64,000 nt of DNA, from the NCBI RefSeq assembly GCF_002263495.1, contig NZ_CP022753.1, forward strand, positions 5,696,312 to 5,760,311, in the 5' to 3' direction. Origin of the DNA: Nocardiopsis gilva YIM 90087. Lineage in GTDB: Bacteria; Actinomycetota; Actinomycetes; Streptosporangiales; Streptosporangiaceae. Shown piece by piece: positions 13,140 through 23,929 of this stretch (within the stretch, counting starts at the first letter, position 1; each line of letters starts with the position of its first letter). A model generated the notes under the pieces. That model was not told where the DNA came from, did no database searches, and worked only from the letters and a program-made list of their open reading frames with translations. Position numbers and translations under genes: made by a program.

Positions 13140-14726
13140 CTACTCCCACTCGATGGTGCCCGGCGGCTTGCTGGTGACGTCGAGGGTGACGCGGTTGATC
13201 TCCCGCACCTCGTTGGTGATGCGGTTGGAGATCGTGGCGAGCACGTCGTAGGGGAGCCGCGACCAGTCGGCGGTCATGGCGTCCTCACTGCTCACCGGGC
13301 GCAGCACCACGGGGTGGCCGTACGTGCGGCCGTCGCCCTGCACCCCCACCGAGCGCACGTCGGCGAGCAGCACGACGGGGCACTGCCAGATGTCGCGGTC
13401 CAACCCGGCGCGGGTCAGCTCCTGGCGGGCGATGGCGTCGGCCTCGCGCAGCACGTCCAGCCGCTCGCGGGTGACCTCGCCGATGATCCGGATGCCCAGG
13501 CCGGGGCCGGGGAACGGCTGCCGCCACACCATCTCGGTCGGCAGGCCCAGCTCCTCGCCGACGCGCCGGACCTCGTCCTTGAACAGCTCGCGCAGCGGCT
13601 CGACCAGGGTGAACTGGAGATCGTCGGGCAGGCCGCCGACGTTGTGGTGCGACTTGATGTTGGCGGTGCCGGTGCCGCCGCCGGACTCGACGACGTCGGG
13701 GTAGAGCGTCCCCTGGACGAGGAACTCCACCTCTTCCCCGGCGGCTCCGCCTTCAGCGACGACCTCGCGGGCCGCCTGCTCGAAGACGCGGATGAACTCG
13801 CGGCCGATGATCTTGCGCTTCTCCTCCGGGTCGCCCACCCCGGCCAGCGCCGCCAGGAAGCGCTCCTGGGCGTCGACGACCTTGAGCGAGGCGCCGGTGG
13901 CGGCAACGAAGTCCTTCTCGACCTGTTCGGCCTCGCCCTTGCGCAGCAGGCCGTGGTCGACGAAGACGCAGGTGAGCTGGTTGCCGACGGCGCGCTGGAC
14001 GAGGGCGCCCGCGACGGCGGAGTCGACGCCGCCGCTCAGCCCGCAGATGACGCGCTTGGTGCCGACCTCGGCGCGGATCCGCTCGACCTGCTCGTCGACG
14101 ATGTTCACCATCGTCCAGGTGGGGCGGCATCCGGCGGCTTCGTAGAGGAAGTGCCGCAGGACGGCCTGGCCGTGCTCGCTGTGCATGACCTCGGGGTGGA
14201 ACTGCACGCCGTACAGCCCGCGCTCGGGGTTCTCGAAGGCGGCGACCGGCGCGCCCGGCGTGGTGCCGGTGGCGCGGAAGCCCTCCGGGGCCTTGCTCAC
14301 GGAGTCGCCGTGCGACATCCACACCTGCTGGACGGCGGGCAGGCCGTCGAACAGCACGGTGTCGGTGCCGACCTCGATCGAGGTGCGGCCGAACTCACTG
14401 AGCCCCGTCTCCTCGACGGTGCCGCCCAGCGCCTGGGTCATCGCCTGGAAGCCGTAGCAGATGCCGAAGGTCGGCACGCCGGTCTCGAACAGCTCGACCG
14501 GGGCCTGCGGGGCATCCTCGGCGTAGACGGACGAGGGGCCGCCGGAGAGGATGATGGCCTTGGGGTTCTTGGCGAGCATCTCCTCGACCGGCATGGTCGA
14601 GGGCACGATCTCGCTGTAGACGTGGCATTCGCGGACCCGTCGGGCGATCAGCTGTGCGTACTGCGCGCCGAAATCCACGACGAGAACGGTGTCGAACGTG
14701 CTATCGGAAGCACCGGCAAGGGACAC
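13140..14726 (-). CDS. guaA: GMP synthase (glutamine-hydrolysing)
   Basis: The enzyme converts XMP, ATP and glutamine to GMP in the cytoplasm. The 528-aa chain has an N-terminal class I glutamine amidotransferase domain ([15 protein letters not shown]; catalytic Cys in FGICYGFQ; His/Glu in [11 protein letters not shown]), then the ATP pyrophosphatase domain with the P-loop SGGVDSAVA, and the dimerisation domain ending KPPGTIEWE, the standard C terminus. I start at GTG 14726, which follows GGAAGG at 8 nt. The frame is open to 14819 without family sequence. It is monocistronic and faces a strong terminator. Together with guaB in this window it completes IMP to GMP. Confidence 0.97.
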   Translation of the reverse strand: MSLAGASDSTFDTVLVVDFGAQYAQLIARRVRECHVYSEIVPSTMPVEEMLAKNPKAIILSGGPSSVYAEDAPQAPVELFETGVPTFGICYGFQAMTQALGGTVEETGLSEFGRTSIEVGTDTVLFDGLPAVQQVWMSHGDSVSKAPEGFRATGTTPGAPVAAFENPERGLYGVQFHPEVMHSEHGQAVLRHFLYEAAGCRPTWTMVNIVDEQVERIRAEVGTKRVICGLSGGVDSAVAGALVQRAVGNQLTCVFVDHGLLRKGEAEQVEKDFVAATGASLKVVDAQERFLAALAGVGDPEEKRKIIGREFIRVFEQAAREVVAEGGAAGEEVEFLVQGTLYPDVVESGGGTGTANIKSHHNVGGLPDDLQFTLVEPLRELFKDEVRRVGEELGLPTEMVWRQPFPGPGLGIRIIGEVTRERLDVLREADAIARQELTRAGLDRDIWQCPVVLLADVRSVGVQGDGRTYGHPVVLRPVSSEDAMTADWSRLPYDVLATISNRITNEVREINRVTLDVTSKPPGTIEWE

Positions 14727-14915
14727 GTAACGGCCTTCCCGCAGGTAGATATGGATTGCCTCCCAGTCTAAGGCGCCGCGCGGACCAGGTGGCGAGTCAG
14801 CGGGCGGGGTGTGCGTCACTGCGGATACGGAACGCCCGGAAAACCGGTGGTCGGGCGTGGCCTGCGTGTCCCTCCAAGGTCGGGCCGTGAGCGGAGCGTT
14901 GAGGCGCGCCCTCGC

Positions 14916-16043
14916 CTAGAACTCCGCGACGAGCACGGCGCGGTCGTCGGCGTGGCCGATACCTGAGGACCACTCCATGATCGCGGAGCACACATCGGTG
15001 GGACCGGGGTCGCTGAGGCCGGTGAGGAGGTCGGCGAGTTCACCGAGCCCGATGTCGAGCGACTCGCCGCGTCGCTCGACCACGCCGTCGGTGTAGAGAA
15101 TGAGCATGTCGCCGGGGCCCACCACCGTCTGGTCGCGATTGCGCCCGGTGCCCATGGAGCAGCCCAGCGGCGGATCGACGACCGCGTCGAGCGGCGCGCA
15201 GCGCCCGTCGGGGCGCAGCAGGAGAGGCGGGACGTGCCCGGCGTTGGCGTAGGTGAGGAGCTGTTCCTCCGGTTCGTAGACGAGGTAGCAGACCGTGGCC
15301 ATGCTGGCGGGAAGGTAGGTGTCGACGTAGTGGTCCACGCGGGACACGACGTGGTCGGCGCGGGCTCCCTCCTCCAGGGCGGCGGCGCGCAGCACGCTGC
15401 GGAGCTCCGCCATGATCATGGCCTCGGACAGCCGGTGTCCGGCGACGTCGCCGATGGCCAGGGCGACGCGCTCGGTGTGGGGCACGCCGAAGACGTCGTA
15501 CCAGTCGCCGCCGACCTCGGCCCCGTAGACGGTGGGCCGGTAGTCCACCGCGACCTTCAGCGGCGTGCCGTCGATGTGGTCGGGAAGAAAGCTGCGCTGC
15601 ACTTCGGCGACGACCTCGTGCTCGCGCTGCAGGCGGGCGCGGAGATACCGCTCGCGCTCGTTGAAGGCGGCGGCCCGGCGCGGGACGTTCCCGCGGTGGG
15701 CCGAGGGAACGAGGCGGACCTGCACGACGGGCTCGTCGGCGGCGTCGGCCACCCAGGCGGCCCGCGCGCCGAAGCAGTGGCAGTGCCGGGATCCGCCGTC
15801 GGCGTCGCGCAGGGCGAGGGCACCGACGAGCGGGGCGCCGCACCGCGCCCATCGCCACAGCGTCTCGGCGGTGTCGCCCGCGTCGTCGGTGGTCAGGTCG
15901 TGGAGGTTGGATCCGGTACCGACCCCGGGGAAGGTGCGGAGCATGGCGGCGTTGGCCCCCAGGATCGTTCCGGAGATGCCCACGAGCAGCATCGGTTCGC
16001 TCACGGTGCGGGTGATCGCACCGAACAGCTCACCCGCGCTCAC
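14916..16043 (-). CDS. PAS-like/SpoIIE-type PP2C serine phosphatase
   Basis: This 375-aa protein has an N-terminal PAS-like sensor (about residues 1-95), a linker helix (FNERERYLRARLQREHEVV), and a SpoIIE/RsbU phosphatase domain. Metal-binding motifs are GGDWYDV, AIGDVAGHRLSEAMIM, MLILYTDGVVERRGE and HADDRAVLVAEF. Such proteins dephosphorylate anti-sigma-factor antagonists in partner-switching cascades. The GTG start at 16043 overlaps the upstream gene by 14 nt, so the two are translationally coupled. No anti-sigma or STAS gene is nearby, so its substrate is elsewhere. Confidence 0.88.
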   Translation of the reverse strand: MSAGELFGAITRTVSEPMLLVGISGTILGANAAMLRTFPGVGTGSNLHDLTTDDAGDTAETLWRWARCGAPLVGALALRDADGGSRHCHCFGARAAWVADAADEPVVQVRLVPSAHRGNVPRRAAAFNERERYLRARLQREHEVVAEVQRSFLPDHIDGTPLKVAVDYRPTVYGAEVGGDWYDVFGVPHTERVALAIGDVAGHRLSEAMIMAELRSVLRAAALEEGARADHVVSRVDHYVDTYLPASMATVCYLVYEPEEQLLTYANAGHVPPLLLRPDGRCAPLDAVVDPPLGCSMGTGRNRDQTVVGPGDMLILYTDGVVERRGESLDIGLGELADLLTGLSDPGPTDVCSAIMEWSSGIGHADDRAVLVAEF

Positions 16044-16611
16044 GGTCGTCTTCGGTGCCGCCGCCGATGCACGGTGGCAGGACGTGCGGGAACTCCGCGG
16101 ATTCGCCGTAGTACTCGTTTCCGGACGCCTGATCGGCGCCGGGCCCCGGGCGCAGGTGGATGACCACCATGCAGCGCGGGTGGCGGCGTGCGATGGTCTC
16201 GGCCAGGTCGACCTTGGCATAGCCGAGATAGCGCGCCGTGAGGTTGCCGAACACACTGGACGTCATCGTGCACAGCGCCTCGTTGCCCTCGACCGGCGAG
16301 CCGAAGGGGCAGGCCCTGTTGGCGAGGACGATGCGGTCCTCGTCCACGGAGACGATGGAGAAGTCCCCCTGGATTCGCCGGTAGAGGTCGACCAGTACCT
16401 CCGCGATCTGGTGGCGGTCGAGGTTCTCCAGCTCCAGTTCTCTGGTGTAGAGGTCGCCGAGCGTATCCCCCATGCGCTGTCCTGCCAGAGCGATGTAGCC
16501 GGACGCTTCCTCGAGTCCGACGACGGCTTCCAGTGCGGCCGCGAGCTCGGTGAGGAGGCGGCGCATGAAGTCGTCTCGTTCCAGCGGGACGGCGGCATCT
16601 ATTACTCGCAT
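16030..16611 (-). CDS. Methanogen-output-domain-type sensory protein
   Basis: The 193-aa protein has a helical N-terminal half and a C-terminal domain with three spaced cysteines (NRACPFG, ALCTMTSSVFG, HPRCMVVIHL), a pattern I recognise from the methanogen output domain 1 family. Those domains occur in putative sensor proteins next to PP2C phosphatases; a metal or cofactor site is possible but unproven. The ATG at 16611 has GGAGG 5 nt upstream. It overlaps the phosphatase gene by 14 nt, so it probably controls that phosphatase. Confidence 0.7.
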   Translation of the reverse strand: MRVIDAAVPLERDDFMRRLLTELAAALEAVVGLEEASGYIALAGQRMGDTLGDLYTRELELENLDRHQIAEVLVDLYRRIQGDFSIVSVDEDRIVLANRACPFGSPVEGNEALCTMTSSVFGNLTARYLGYAKVDLAETIARRHPRCMVVIHLRPGPGADQASGNEYYGESAEFPHVLPPCIGGGTEDDRERG

Positions 16612-16926
16612 AGTGCCTCCATGTGACCCGTACGGTCCGCGTCCGCCGAGTGCGTGGGGAGCGAGGGGTGGCGGCACGGTTTCCGTACACGGAACGTTAC
16701 GCCGGGACGGGAAGCGTACGCAGGGCTTTTCCGCTTTTTTGTCGAGGAGGGAACGGAACGCGGAGATTCCGACGTGTTAGCGGTCGGCGGGCCATCGGGG
16801 CACGCCCGCCACCGAGGGCACCCGATCCGCGGGACCGTCCCGCCCCGCGCCGCAGTCGCGGCGGCGGGGGCCAGCGACAGCGGGCGGGGCGGTTTCGCGT
16901 GGGGCCGACGCGCGCCGGTCCGGGGG
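16612..16926. other. Intergenic region without a credible gene
   Basis: This stretch separates the 3' end of the dehydrogenase gene from the 5' end of the methanogen-output gene, both leftward. It should hold the promoter of the latter, but I see no convincing -35/-10 pair, repeat or RNA gene. It is very GC-rich in its left half. Confidence 0.6.
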
Positions 16927-18498
16927 TCAGCGGATGTGGAAGCGCTTCATCAACCGGGCGCCGCGGGTCAGCAGTGCGGCGAACGTCGCGCCGTCCATGC
17001 CCGGGGGGCCGCCGAATCCGACGAAGTGCTGGCTGGCGATGGTCTGCGCCTCGGTGTAGCGCAGCAGCCCCTCGGCGCCGTGGCGGCGGCCCAGTCCCGA
17101 CTTCTTCATGCCGCCCATGGGGCCGCCGTAGCTGGCCCACGCGGCGCCGTAGCCCTCGTTGATGTTGACGGTGCCCGAGTGGATGCATTCGGCGATCCGG
17201 CGTCCGCGCGCGGTGTCGCGGGTCCACACGCTGGCGTTGAGTCCGTAGTCGGTCGCGTTGGCGAGGTCGATGGCCTCGCTCTCCTCGGTGAAGCGGTAGA
17301 GGGAGACGAGCGGGCCGAAGGTCTCCTCCGAACACGCCGTCATGGTCGGTTCGACGCCGGTCATGACGGTGGGCTCGTAGAACAGCGGCCCGATGTCGGG
17401 GCGCGGCCGTCCCCCGGCCAGGATCGTCGCCCCGCTCTCGCGCGCCTGGTCGACGTGCTCGATGACGCGGTCGAGCTGGCGCGGGTAGGTGAGCGATCCC
17501 ATGTCGGCGGAGAAGTCGTAGCGGGCGTTGAGCTCCATGCCCCGCACCGCCTCGGCGAAGCGCTCGGTGAACTCGTCGAAGATCGCGTCGTGGACGTAGA
17601 CGCGCTCCATGGAGATGCACAGCTGCCCGGCGTTGCTGAAGCAGGCGCGCAGCGCACCCTCGATGGTCCAGTCCAGGTCGGCGTCCTCGCAGATGATCGC
17701 GGGGTTCTTGCCGCCGAGCTCGGCGGAGCAGCCGACCAGGCGGCTCGCGGCGCGCTGGGCGATCTTCGCCCCGGCGGCCGAGGAGCCGGTGAATGCGACG
17801 TAGTCGGCGTTGTCGATGAGGGGGTCGCCGATCTCGGCGGGTTCGCCGAGGACAGGGATCCACAGGTCTTCGGGCAGACCCGCCTCGACGAGCAGGTCGA
17901 TCGCCCACAGGGCGCTGAGGGCGGTCTGGGTATCGGGCTTGGCGACGACGGCGTTGCCCGCCAGCAGCGCCGGTACGGCGTCGCCGACCGGGAGCGCCAG
18001 CGGGTAGTTCCACGGGGAGATGACGCTGACGGCACCCTTGGCCTGCTGGTTCACATACGCCCGGGTGGCGCCGGGCATCGCTCCGGGAACGCGCCTGCGG
18101 CGCAGCATCCGGGGCGCCTGGCGCGCGTAGTACAGGGTGCCCGCCGCGGCGTCGTAGACCTCTTCGAAGGCGTGCCGCCGGGCCTTTCCGGTTTCGGCCT
18201 GGAGGATGTCCAGGATCTCGTGCTGGCGGTCCAGCACCAGGTCGTGGAAGCGGAGAAAGGGCGCGACCCGGTCGCGCGGGGACACCGCCGCCCAGGCCCG
18301 CTGGGCCGTGCGGGCGCGCTGGAACGCGTCAGCCACGTCGGCGGCCGTCGACTGCGGGACCTCGGCCAGGGGCTTTCCGGTGAACGGTGCGGTGATCGTG
18401 CTGCTGTGCCCGGACGTACTCGCGACGCGGCGCGTCAGGCGCTCGACCATCGCGGAGTCCACGGCCGGGGTCTCGGTGGAACCTGTGGCGATACCCAT
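16927..18498 (-). CDS. Succinate-semialdehyde dehydrogenase (NADP+)-like aldehyde dehydrogenase
   Basis: This NAD(P)-dependent aldehyde dehydrogenase is 523 aa. The catalytic Glu is in AELGGKNPAII and the catalytic Cys in NAGQLCISMERVYV. The cofactor region (SPWNYPLALPVGDAVPAL, AKPDTQTALSA) and the C-terminal MGGMKKSGLGRRHG fit the GabD2 branch, which oxidises succinate semialdehyde to succinate. Exact substrate is inferred. The gene stands alone. The start at ATG 18498 has no Shine-Dalgarno but TACGCT ends 6 nt upstream, so translation is probably leaderless. Confidence 0.88.
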   Translation of the reverse strand: MGIATGSTETPAVDSAMVERLTRRVASTSGHSSTITAPFTGKPLAEVPQSTAADVADAFQRARTAQRAWAAVSPRDRVAPFLRFHDLVLDRQHEILDILQAETGKARRHAFEEVYDAAAGTLYYARQAPRMLRRRRVPGAMPGATRAYVNQQAKGAVSVISPWNYPLALPVGDAVPALLAGNAVVAKPDTQTALSALWAIDLLVEAGLPEDLWIPVLGEPAEIGDPLIDNADYVAFTGSSAAGAKIAQRAASRLVGCSAELGGKNPAIICEDADLDWTIEGALRACFSNAGQLCISMERVYVHDAIFDEFTERFAEAVRGMELNARYDFSADMGSLTYPRQLDRVIEHVDQARESGATILAGGRPRPDIGPLFYEPTVMTGVEPTMTACSEETFGPLVSLYRFTEESEAIDLANATDYGLNASVWTRDTARGRRIAECIHSGTVNINEGYGAAWASYGGPMGGMKKSGLGRRHGAEGLLRYTEAQTIASQHFVGFGGPPGMDGATFAALLTRGARLMKRFHIR

Positions 18499-18504
18499 AT
18501 CGGG

Positions 18505-18533
18505 AGCGTAGTCCGCTGCCCGCGGCTTGACTA
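18505..18533 (-). promoter_or_regulatory. Leaderless promoter of the semialdehyde dehydrogenase gene
   Basis: TAGTCA (18528-18533) and TACGCT (18505-18510) on the reverse strand are 17 bp apart, and the -10 ends 6 nt before the ATG at 18498. Transcription would start at or beside the A of the start codon, which explains the missing ribosome-binding site. Experimental start mapping is absent. Confidence 0.5.
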
Positions 18534-18754
18534 CCTATCGGTAACCGTGGATGTGGCGTGGCGCGGGGAATGTGTCGGAGTGGGAGGGGCGGGAGCGCCG
18601 GCATCGGGGGTGTATCGCACGTCACATCCCCGCCTCGCTGGACAATCCGGCGTTTGCGAGGTTCTACTTCATCAGGCGTTGAATTAAGCGAATGTTGAAT
18701 CAAGACCGCATGACGTCGGTCAGCCGAACCAGCACACTCCACGCGGAGGTCGCA

Positions 18755-20034
18755 ATGACGCGCACCGAAACCACCACCGTCGCCATCTCCGGCGGCGGTC
18801 CCGCCGGGATCATGCTCGGCCTACTGCTCGCCCGCGCCGGTATCGACGTCACCGTCCTGGAGAAGCACGGCGACTTCCTCCGGGACTTCCGCGGCGACAC
18901 GGTCCACCCGTCGACGCTGCAGCTCCTCGATGAACTGGGGCTGGCCGGGGCGGTCGAGCAGCTCCCGCACCGCAAGGTCCGCTCGGTCGAGTTCGGCAGC
19001 ACCGAGGGGCCCCTCTTCGCGACCGGCCTCGACCACCTCCCCGGCCGGTACCAGTACGTCGCGATGGTCCCGCAGTGGGACTTCCTCACCCTGCTCGTCG
19101 ACCACGCCAAGCGCTACCCCGGCTTCCGACTGCTCATGAACGCCGAGGCCACCGAAACGATCGAGGAGAACGGCGCCGTACGCGGCATCCGCTACACCGA
19201 CCGGGAGGGCGAGCACGAGCTGCGCGCCGTGCTGACCGTCTCGGCCGACGGCCGCCGCTCCCAGCTGCGCGAGGCCGCCGGGATGGTCCCCAAGGAACTC
19301 CACACGCCCATGGACGTGCTGTGGATGCGTGTCGAGCGCCGCGCGGAGGACGAGACCGGACTCTATGGGCGGGTCGGCAACGGCTCCATGCTCGTGGCGT
19401 TCGACCGCGGCTCCTACTGGCAGGTCGCCTACCTCATCCCCAAGGGCGGGCTGGAGGAGATGCGGTCCCAGCCCATCGCCGTGCTCCAGGACCGGATGCT
19501 CGCGCTCCTGCCCGCACTCGGTGAGACGGCGGTCCGATCGCTCGACGACTGGGACAAGGTCGCGTTCCTGCGGGTCGGGCTCAACCGGTTGGAACGCTGG
19601 TACCGGCCGGGCTACCTGTGCATCGGCGACGCCGCCCACGCGATGACGCCGGTCGGCGGCGTGGGGATCAACCTGGCGGTCCAAGACGCGGTGGCCACCG
19701 CGAACCTGCTGGCCGACGCGCTGTACCGGGCACAGCGCGACCCGGACCGGTTCGGCAAGACGCTCAACCCCGAGCTCCTGGCCCGGGTGCAGCGGCGCCG
19801 GTGGATGCCCACGGTGGGCACCCAGCGGCTCCAGCAGGTGGTGCAGGACAGAGTGATCACCCCGGTTCTGGCCGCATCACCGGACGCGCCCCTGGACCTC
19901 CCGCTCCCGCTGCGGGTGATCGCCGGTACCCCGCTGGCCGCGCTCGCCCCGCGCTTCGGGCTACGGGCGGTGATGCTGGGCCTGCGCCCGGAGCACGTCC
20001 ACACGCCGGAGCGGCCGGTGGGCGCCGCGGCCGC

Positions 20035-20038
<4 letters not shown>
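18755..20038 (+). CDS. FAD-dependent aromatic-type monooxygenase
   Basis: This group A flavin monooxygenase-like protein is 427 aa. The dinucleotide-binding motif AISGGGPAGIMLGLLLARAG is at the N terminus, the DG motif is SADGRRSQLREAAGM, and the second FAD motif is GYLCIGDAAHAMTPVGG. Such enzymes hydroxylate aromatic or polyketide substrates with NAD(P)H and O2; the substrate cannot be predicted. I start at ATG 18755, which follows GGAGG by 5 nt, 21 codons inside the open frame. Two direct GTTGAAT repeats (18678 and 18694) lie upstream. Its stop codon shares CTAG with the convergent galE stop. Confidence 0.88.
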
Positions 20039-21048
<1,010 letters not shown>

Positions 21049-21151
21049 CAGCGTTCCTGCTTCCTGGGAGACGACCGCACGGTTCCCCGGCCACATGCGG
21101 CACTCCACTCAGGATATGCAGGCCACGGACGCGCCGAACCGACGGCTCCCA

Positions 21152-21227
21152 CCCCTCCGTTGATCTCGGCGGACTGCACCGAAAAACCGCTCGAATTCGG
21201 TGCGCTGTGCCGAGATCAACGGAGGGG
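21152..21227. repeat. Palindromic element GTTGATCTCGG, copy 1
   Basis: The left arm CCCCTCCGTTGATCTCGGC and the right arm GCCGAGATCAACGGAGGGG are perfectly complementary, followed inward by a partly matched stretch and ACCGAA/TTCGGT, with a loop near 21185-21195. Its termini match copies 2 and 3 in this window. It sits a few bases past the stop of the Pnkp gene and upstream of galE, so it may also terminate transcription. The function is unknown. Confidence 0.75.
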
Positions 21228-21233
21228 GCGGCG

Positions 21234-23929
21234 TCACAGCCGCGGGTCCACCGGTTCGGACTCCAGGGCCAGGACACCGAACACGGCCTGGTGCACGCGC
21301 CACAGCGGCTCGCCGCGGGCGTGCCGGGCCAGGGCCTCCAGGCCGAGCTTGTGCTCGCGCATGGCCAGGCCGCTCTTGCGCCCCAGGCGGCGGTCGCGCA
21401 GCACCTCCATGCGGTCGGGCTCGGTGTAGTCCGGGCCGTAGATGATCCGGAGGTACTCCGGGCCGCGCACCTTCAGGCCCGGCTGGGCCAGGCCCTGGCG
21501 TCCGCGCGCGAGCGCCCCGGTGAGGGGCTTGACGACCATGCCCTCGCCACCGGCGTCGACCAGGTCGCGCCACCACGCAGACGCGGCGGCGGTGGCGTCG
21601 GGGTCGGTGACGTCCACGACCAGGTAGCGCGTGGTGCGCACGAGGTCGCAGGCCTCGGCGAGCCGCTCGGCCACCGCCATGTGCCACAGGTGGTCGGCGT
21701 CGGTGAACGTGCGGCCCTCGGCGGCCAGCACCATGAACGGGGCGTAGCGCAGCCCGGCCGCTCCGTCGGTGGGCCAGCTGTACCGGCGGTAGACCCGGCT
21801 GAACGCCTCGATCCCCTCCGTGCGCCGGGCGACCCGGTCGGCGAGGCCGCCGACGTCCAGCCCCGCCCGGCCGCCGCTGCGAGCGCGGCCTCGGCGGCCG
21901 GGAGCGCCGCGCGTGCCGCCGCGCCCACCGACGCGTACTGGTCGCGGATGAGCCCCTCCGCCTTGGCCGACCACGGCAGCATCTCGCCGTCCAGCGCGAT
22001 CCAGTCGGTGTCGAGCCGCTCCCACAGCCCGGCCGCCTCAATCCCGGAGCGCAGGTCGGCCAGCACCTCCGACTCCACCTTCGGGTCGGAGAAGAACGGG
22101 CGCCCGGTGCGGGTGTAGACCGCGCCGAGGGAGTCGGGCACGAAGCGGCGCTCGGCGGCGGCCGCGTCGCGGCAGACGACCGCGACCGCCCGCGACCCCA
22201 TGTGCTTCTCCTGGCAGATGACGGTCCCGACACCGTTGCTCCGGTAGTGCGCGAAGGCCTCGGCCGGGTGCTCCAGCAGCTCAGGGTCGGCCGACGTCGG
22301 CGCGGGGGCCATGGTCGGCGGCAGGAAGAGCAGCCAGTGCGGGTCGACCGCGAAGCGGCTCATCACCTCCAGCGCGGCCAGGGCGTTCTCCCGGGCGATC
22401 CTGATCCGTCCGTGCCCGGTCTCGACGCCGCCACCCGAGACGTCGTTGCCGTCGAGCACGTCGCCGACGTCGAGCACACCGGAGGCGCGCGCGTCGGCCT
22501 CGGCCGCGGGCGCGGCGGCGTCGCCGTCGAGGAACGGTTTGGCCGACGCGTACCAGGTGCGGTGCGCCGGGACGTCGACGAGCTGGCGCTCCGGGTAGCG
22601 CAGCGCGGTCAGCCTGCCCCCGAAGACGCACCCGGAGTCCAGGCAGATGGTGTTGTTCACCCACTGCGGCTCCGGCGTGGGCACGTGGCCGTAGACCACC
22701 GCGGCCTTGCCCCGGTAGTCGCGCGCCCACGGGAGGCGGACCGGCATCCCGAACTCGTCGGTCTCACCGGTGGTCTCGCCGTACAGCGCGAAGGAGCGGA
22801 CGCGCCCCGAGGCGCGGCCGTGGTACTCCTCCTTCAGCCCGGCGTGCGCGACCACGAGGTTGCCGCCGTCGAGCACGTAGTGGCTGATCAGTCCGTCGCA
22901 GAAGTGCACCACCCGGGCGCGGAACTCCGCCTCCTCGGCGTCGAGCTGCTCCAGCGACTCCGCCAGCCCGTGCGAGACGGTGACCTTGCGCCCCTTGAGC
23001 GCTCGCACCAGCTTGTTCTCGTGGTTGCCCGAGACGCACAGGGCGTCGCCGTCGGCGACCATGCCCATGGCCAGCCGCAGCACGCCGGGGGTGTCGGGGC
23101 CGCGGTCGACGAGGTCGCCGACGAACACGGCGGTGCGCCCGGCGGGGTGCCGCGCACCAGTGGCGCGGCCCGAGGCGTCGCGGGCGATCGTGTAGCCGAG
23201 CTCCTCCAGCAGCTCCTCCAGCTCGGCGCGGCAGCCGTGCACGTCGCCGATGATGTCGAACGGGCCGGTCAGCTCGCGCTTGTCGGTCCAGGACTTCTCG
23301 TAGGAGATGACGGCGGAGTCGATCTCCTCGACGCCCCGCAGGATGTGGACCTTGCGGATGCCTTCCTTGTCCAGCCGCTTGAGGTTGCGCCGCAGGTCGC
23401 GCCGCTGCCGGGAGATCACGTGGTCGCCGAAGTCGCGGTCGGCGCGGGTCCGGTTGCGCTCCCGGGCGACCCGTTCGGGGACGTCGAGCACGATGGCCGT
23501 GCACAGCACGTCGTTGTCCTTGGCGACCCGGACGAGTTCCTGACGGGCCTTCTGCTGCACGTTCGTGGCGTCCACGACGGTGAGCAGGCCGCGCCGCAGC
23601 CGCTTGTTGACGATGTAGTGGAGCAGGTCGAAGGCGTCGGCCGTGGCGGACTGGTCGTTCTCGTCGTCGCTGACCACGGCCCGGCAGAAGTCGGAGGTGA
23701 CCACCTGGGTGGGGGTGAAGTGCCGGGCGGCGAAGGTGGACTTGCCCGAACCGGAGACCCCGACGAGCAGCACGAGCCCCATCTCGGGCACGTTCAGCAC
23801 CCGCGGTTGGCCCGGCCCGGTCGGCTCGGGCTCCGGCGCGCCGGTGTCCCCGGAGTGCTCCGTGCTCCCGCCAGTCGCGGCGTGCTCGGTGCGCTCGACG
23901 CGTTCGAACTCCGGGTTGTTCTCGCTCAT
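21234..23929 (-). pseudogene. pnkp: Polynucleotide kinase-phosphatase-ligase Pnkp (frameshifted in the ligase domain)
   Basis: Bacterial Pnkp heals and seals cleaved RNA with Hen1. In order: a 5'-kinase P-loop GVSGSGKST (about residues 57-65), a metallophosphoesterase domain (IIGDVHGC, GDLVDRGPD, SGNHENK) and a ligase-like adenylyltransferase domain (lysine motif EKHMGSRA, LDGEMLPW). Near 21866-21868 the frame shifts by one base: upstream sequence is read in one frame, while GEGMVVKP, GLKVRGPEYLRI and the C terminus continue in another down to 21234. Adding one C to the CCC run restores about 898 aa, close to known Pnkp. The start at ATG 23929 overlaps the hen1 stop as ATGA. The shift may be a real mutation or a sequencing error. 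Confidence 0.85.

Noticed and set aside
16654-18687. A 677-codon open frame on the + strand
   Set aside because: It is antisense to the aldehyde dehydrogenase gene with its catalytic motifs intact and has no recognisable domain.
21866-21868. Programmed ribosomal frameshift in Pnkp
   Set aside because: The site is a short C run (G run in the mRNA) without an evident slippery heptamer or downstream pseudoknot that I can support. Mutation or sequencing error is simpler.
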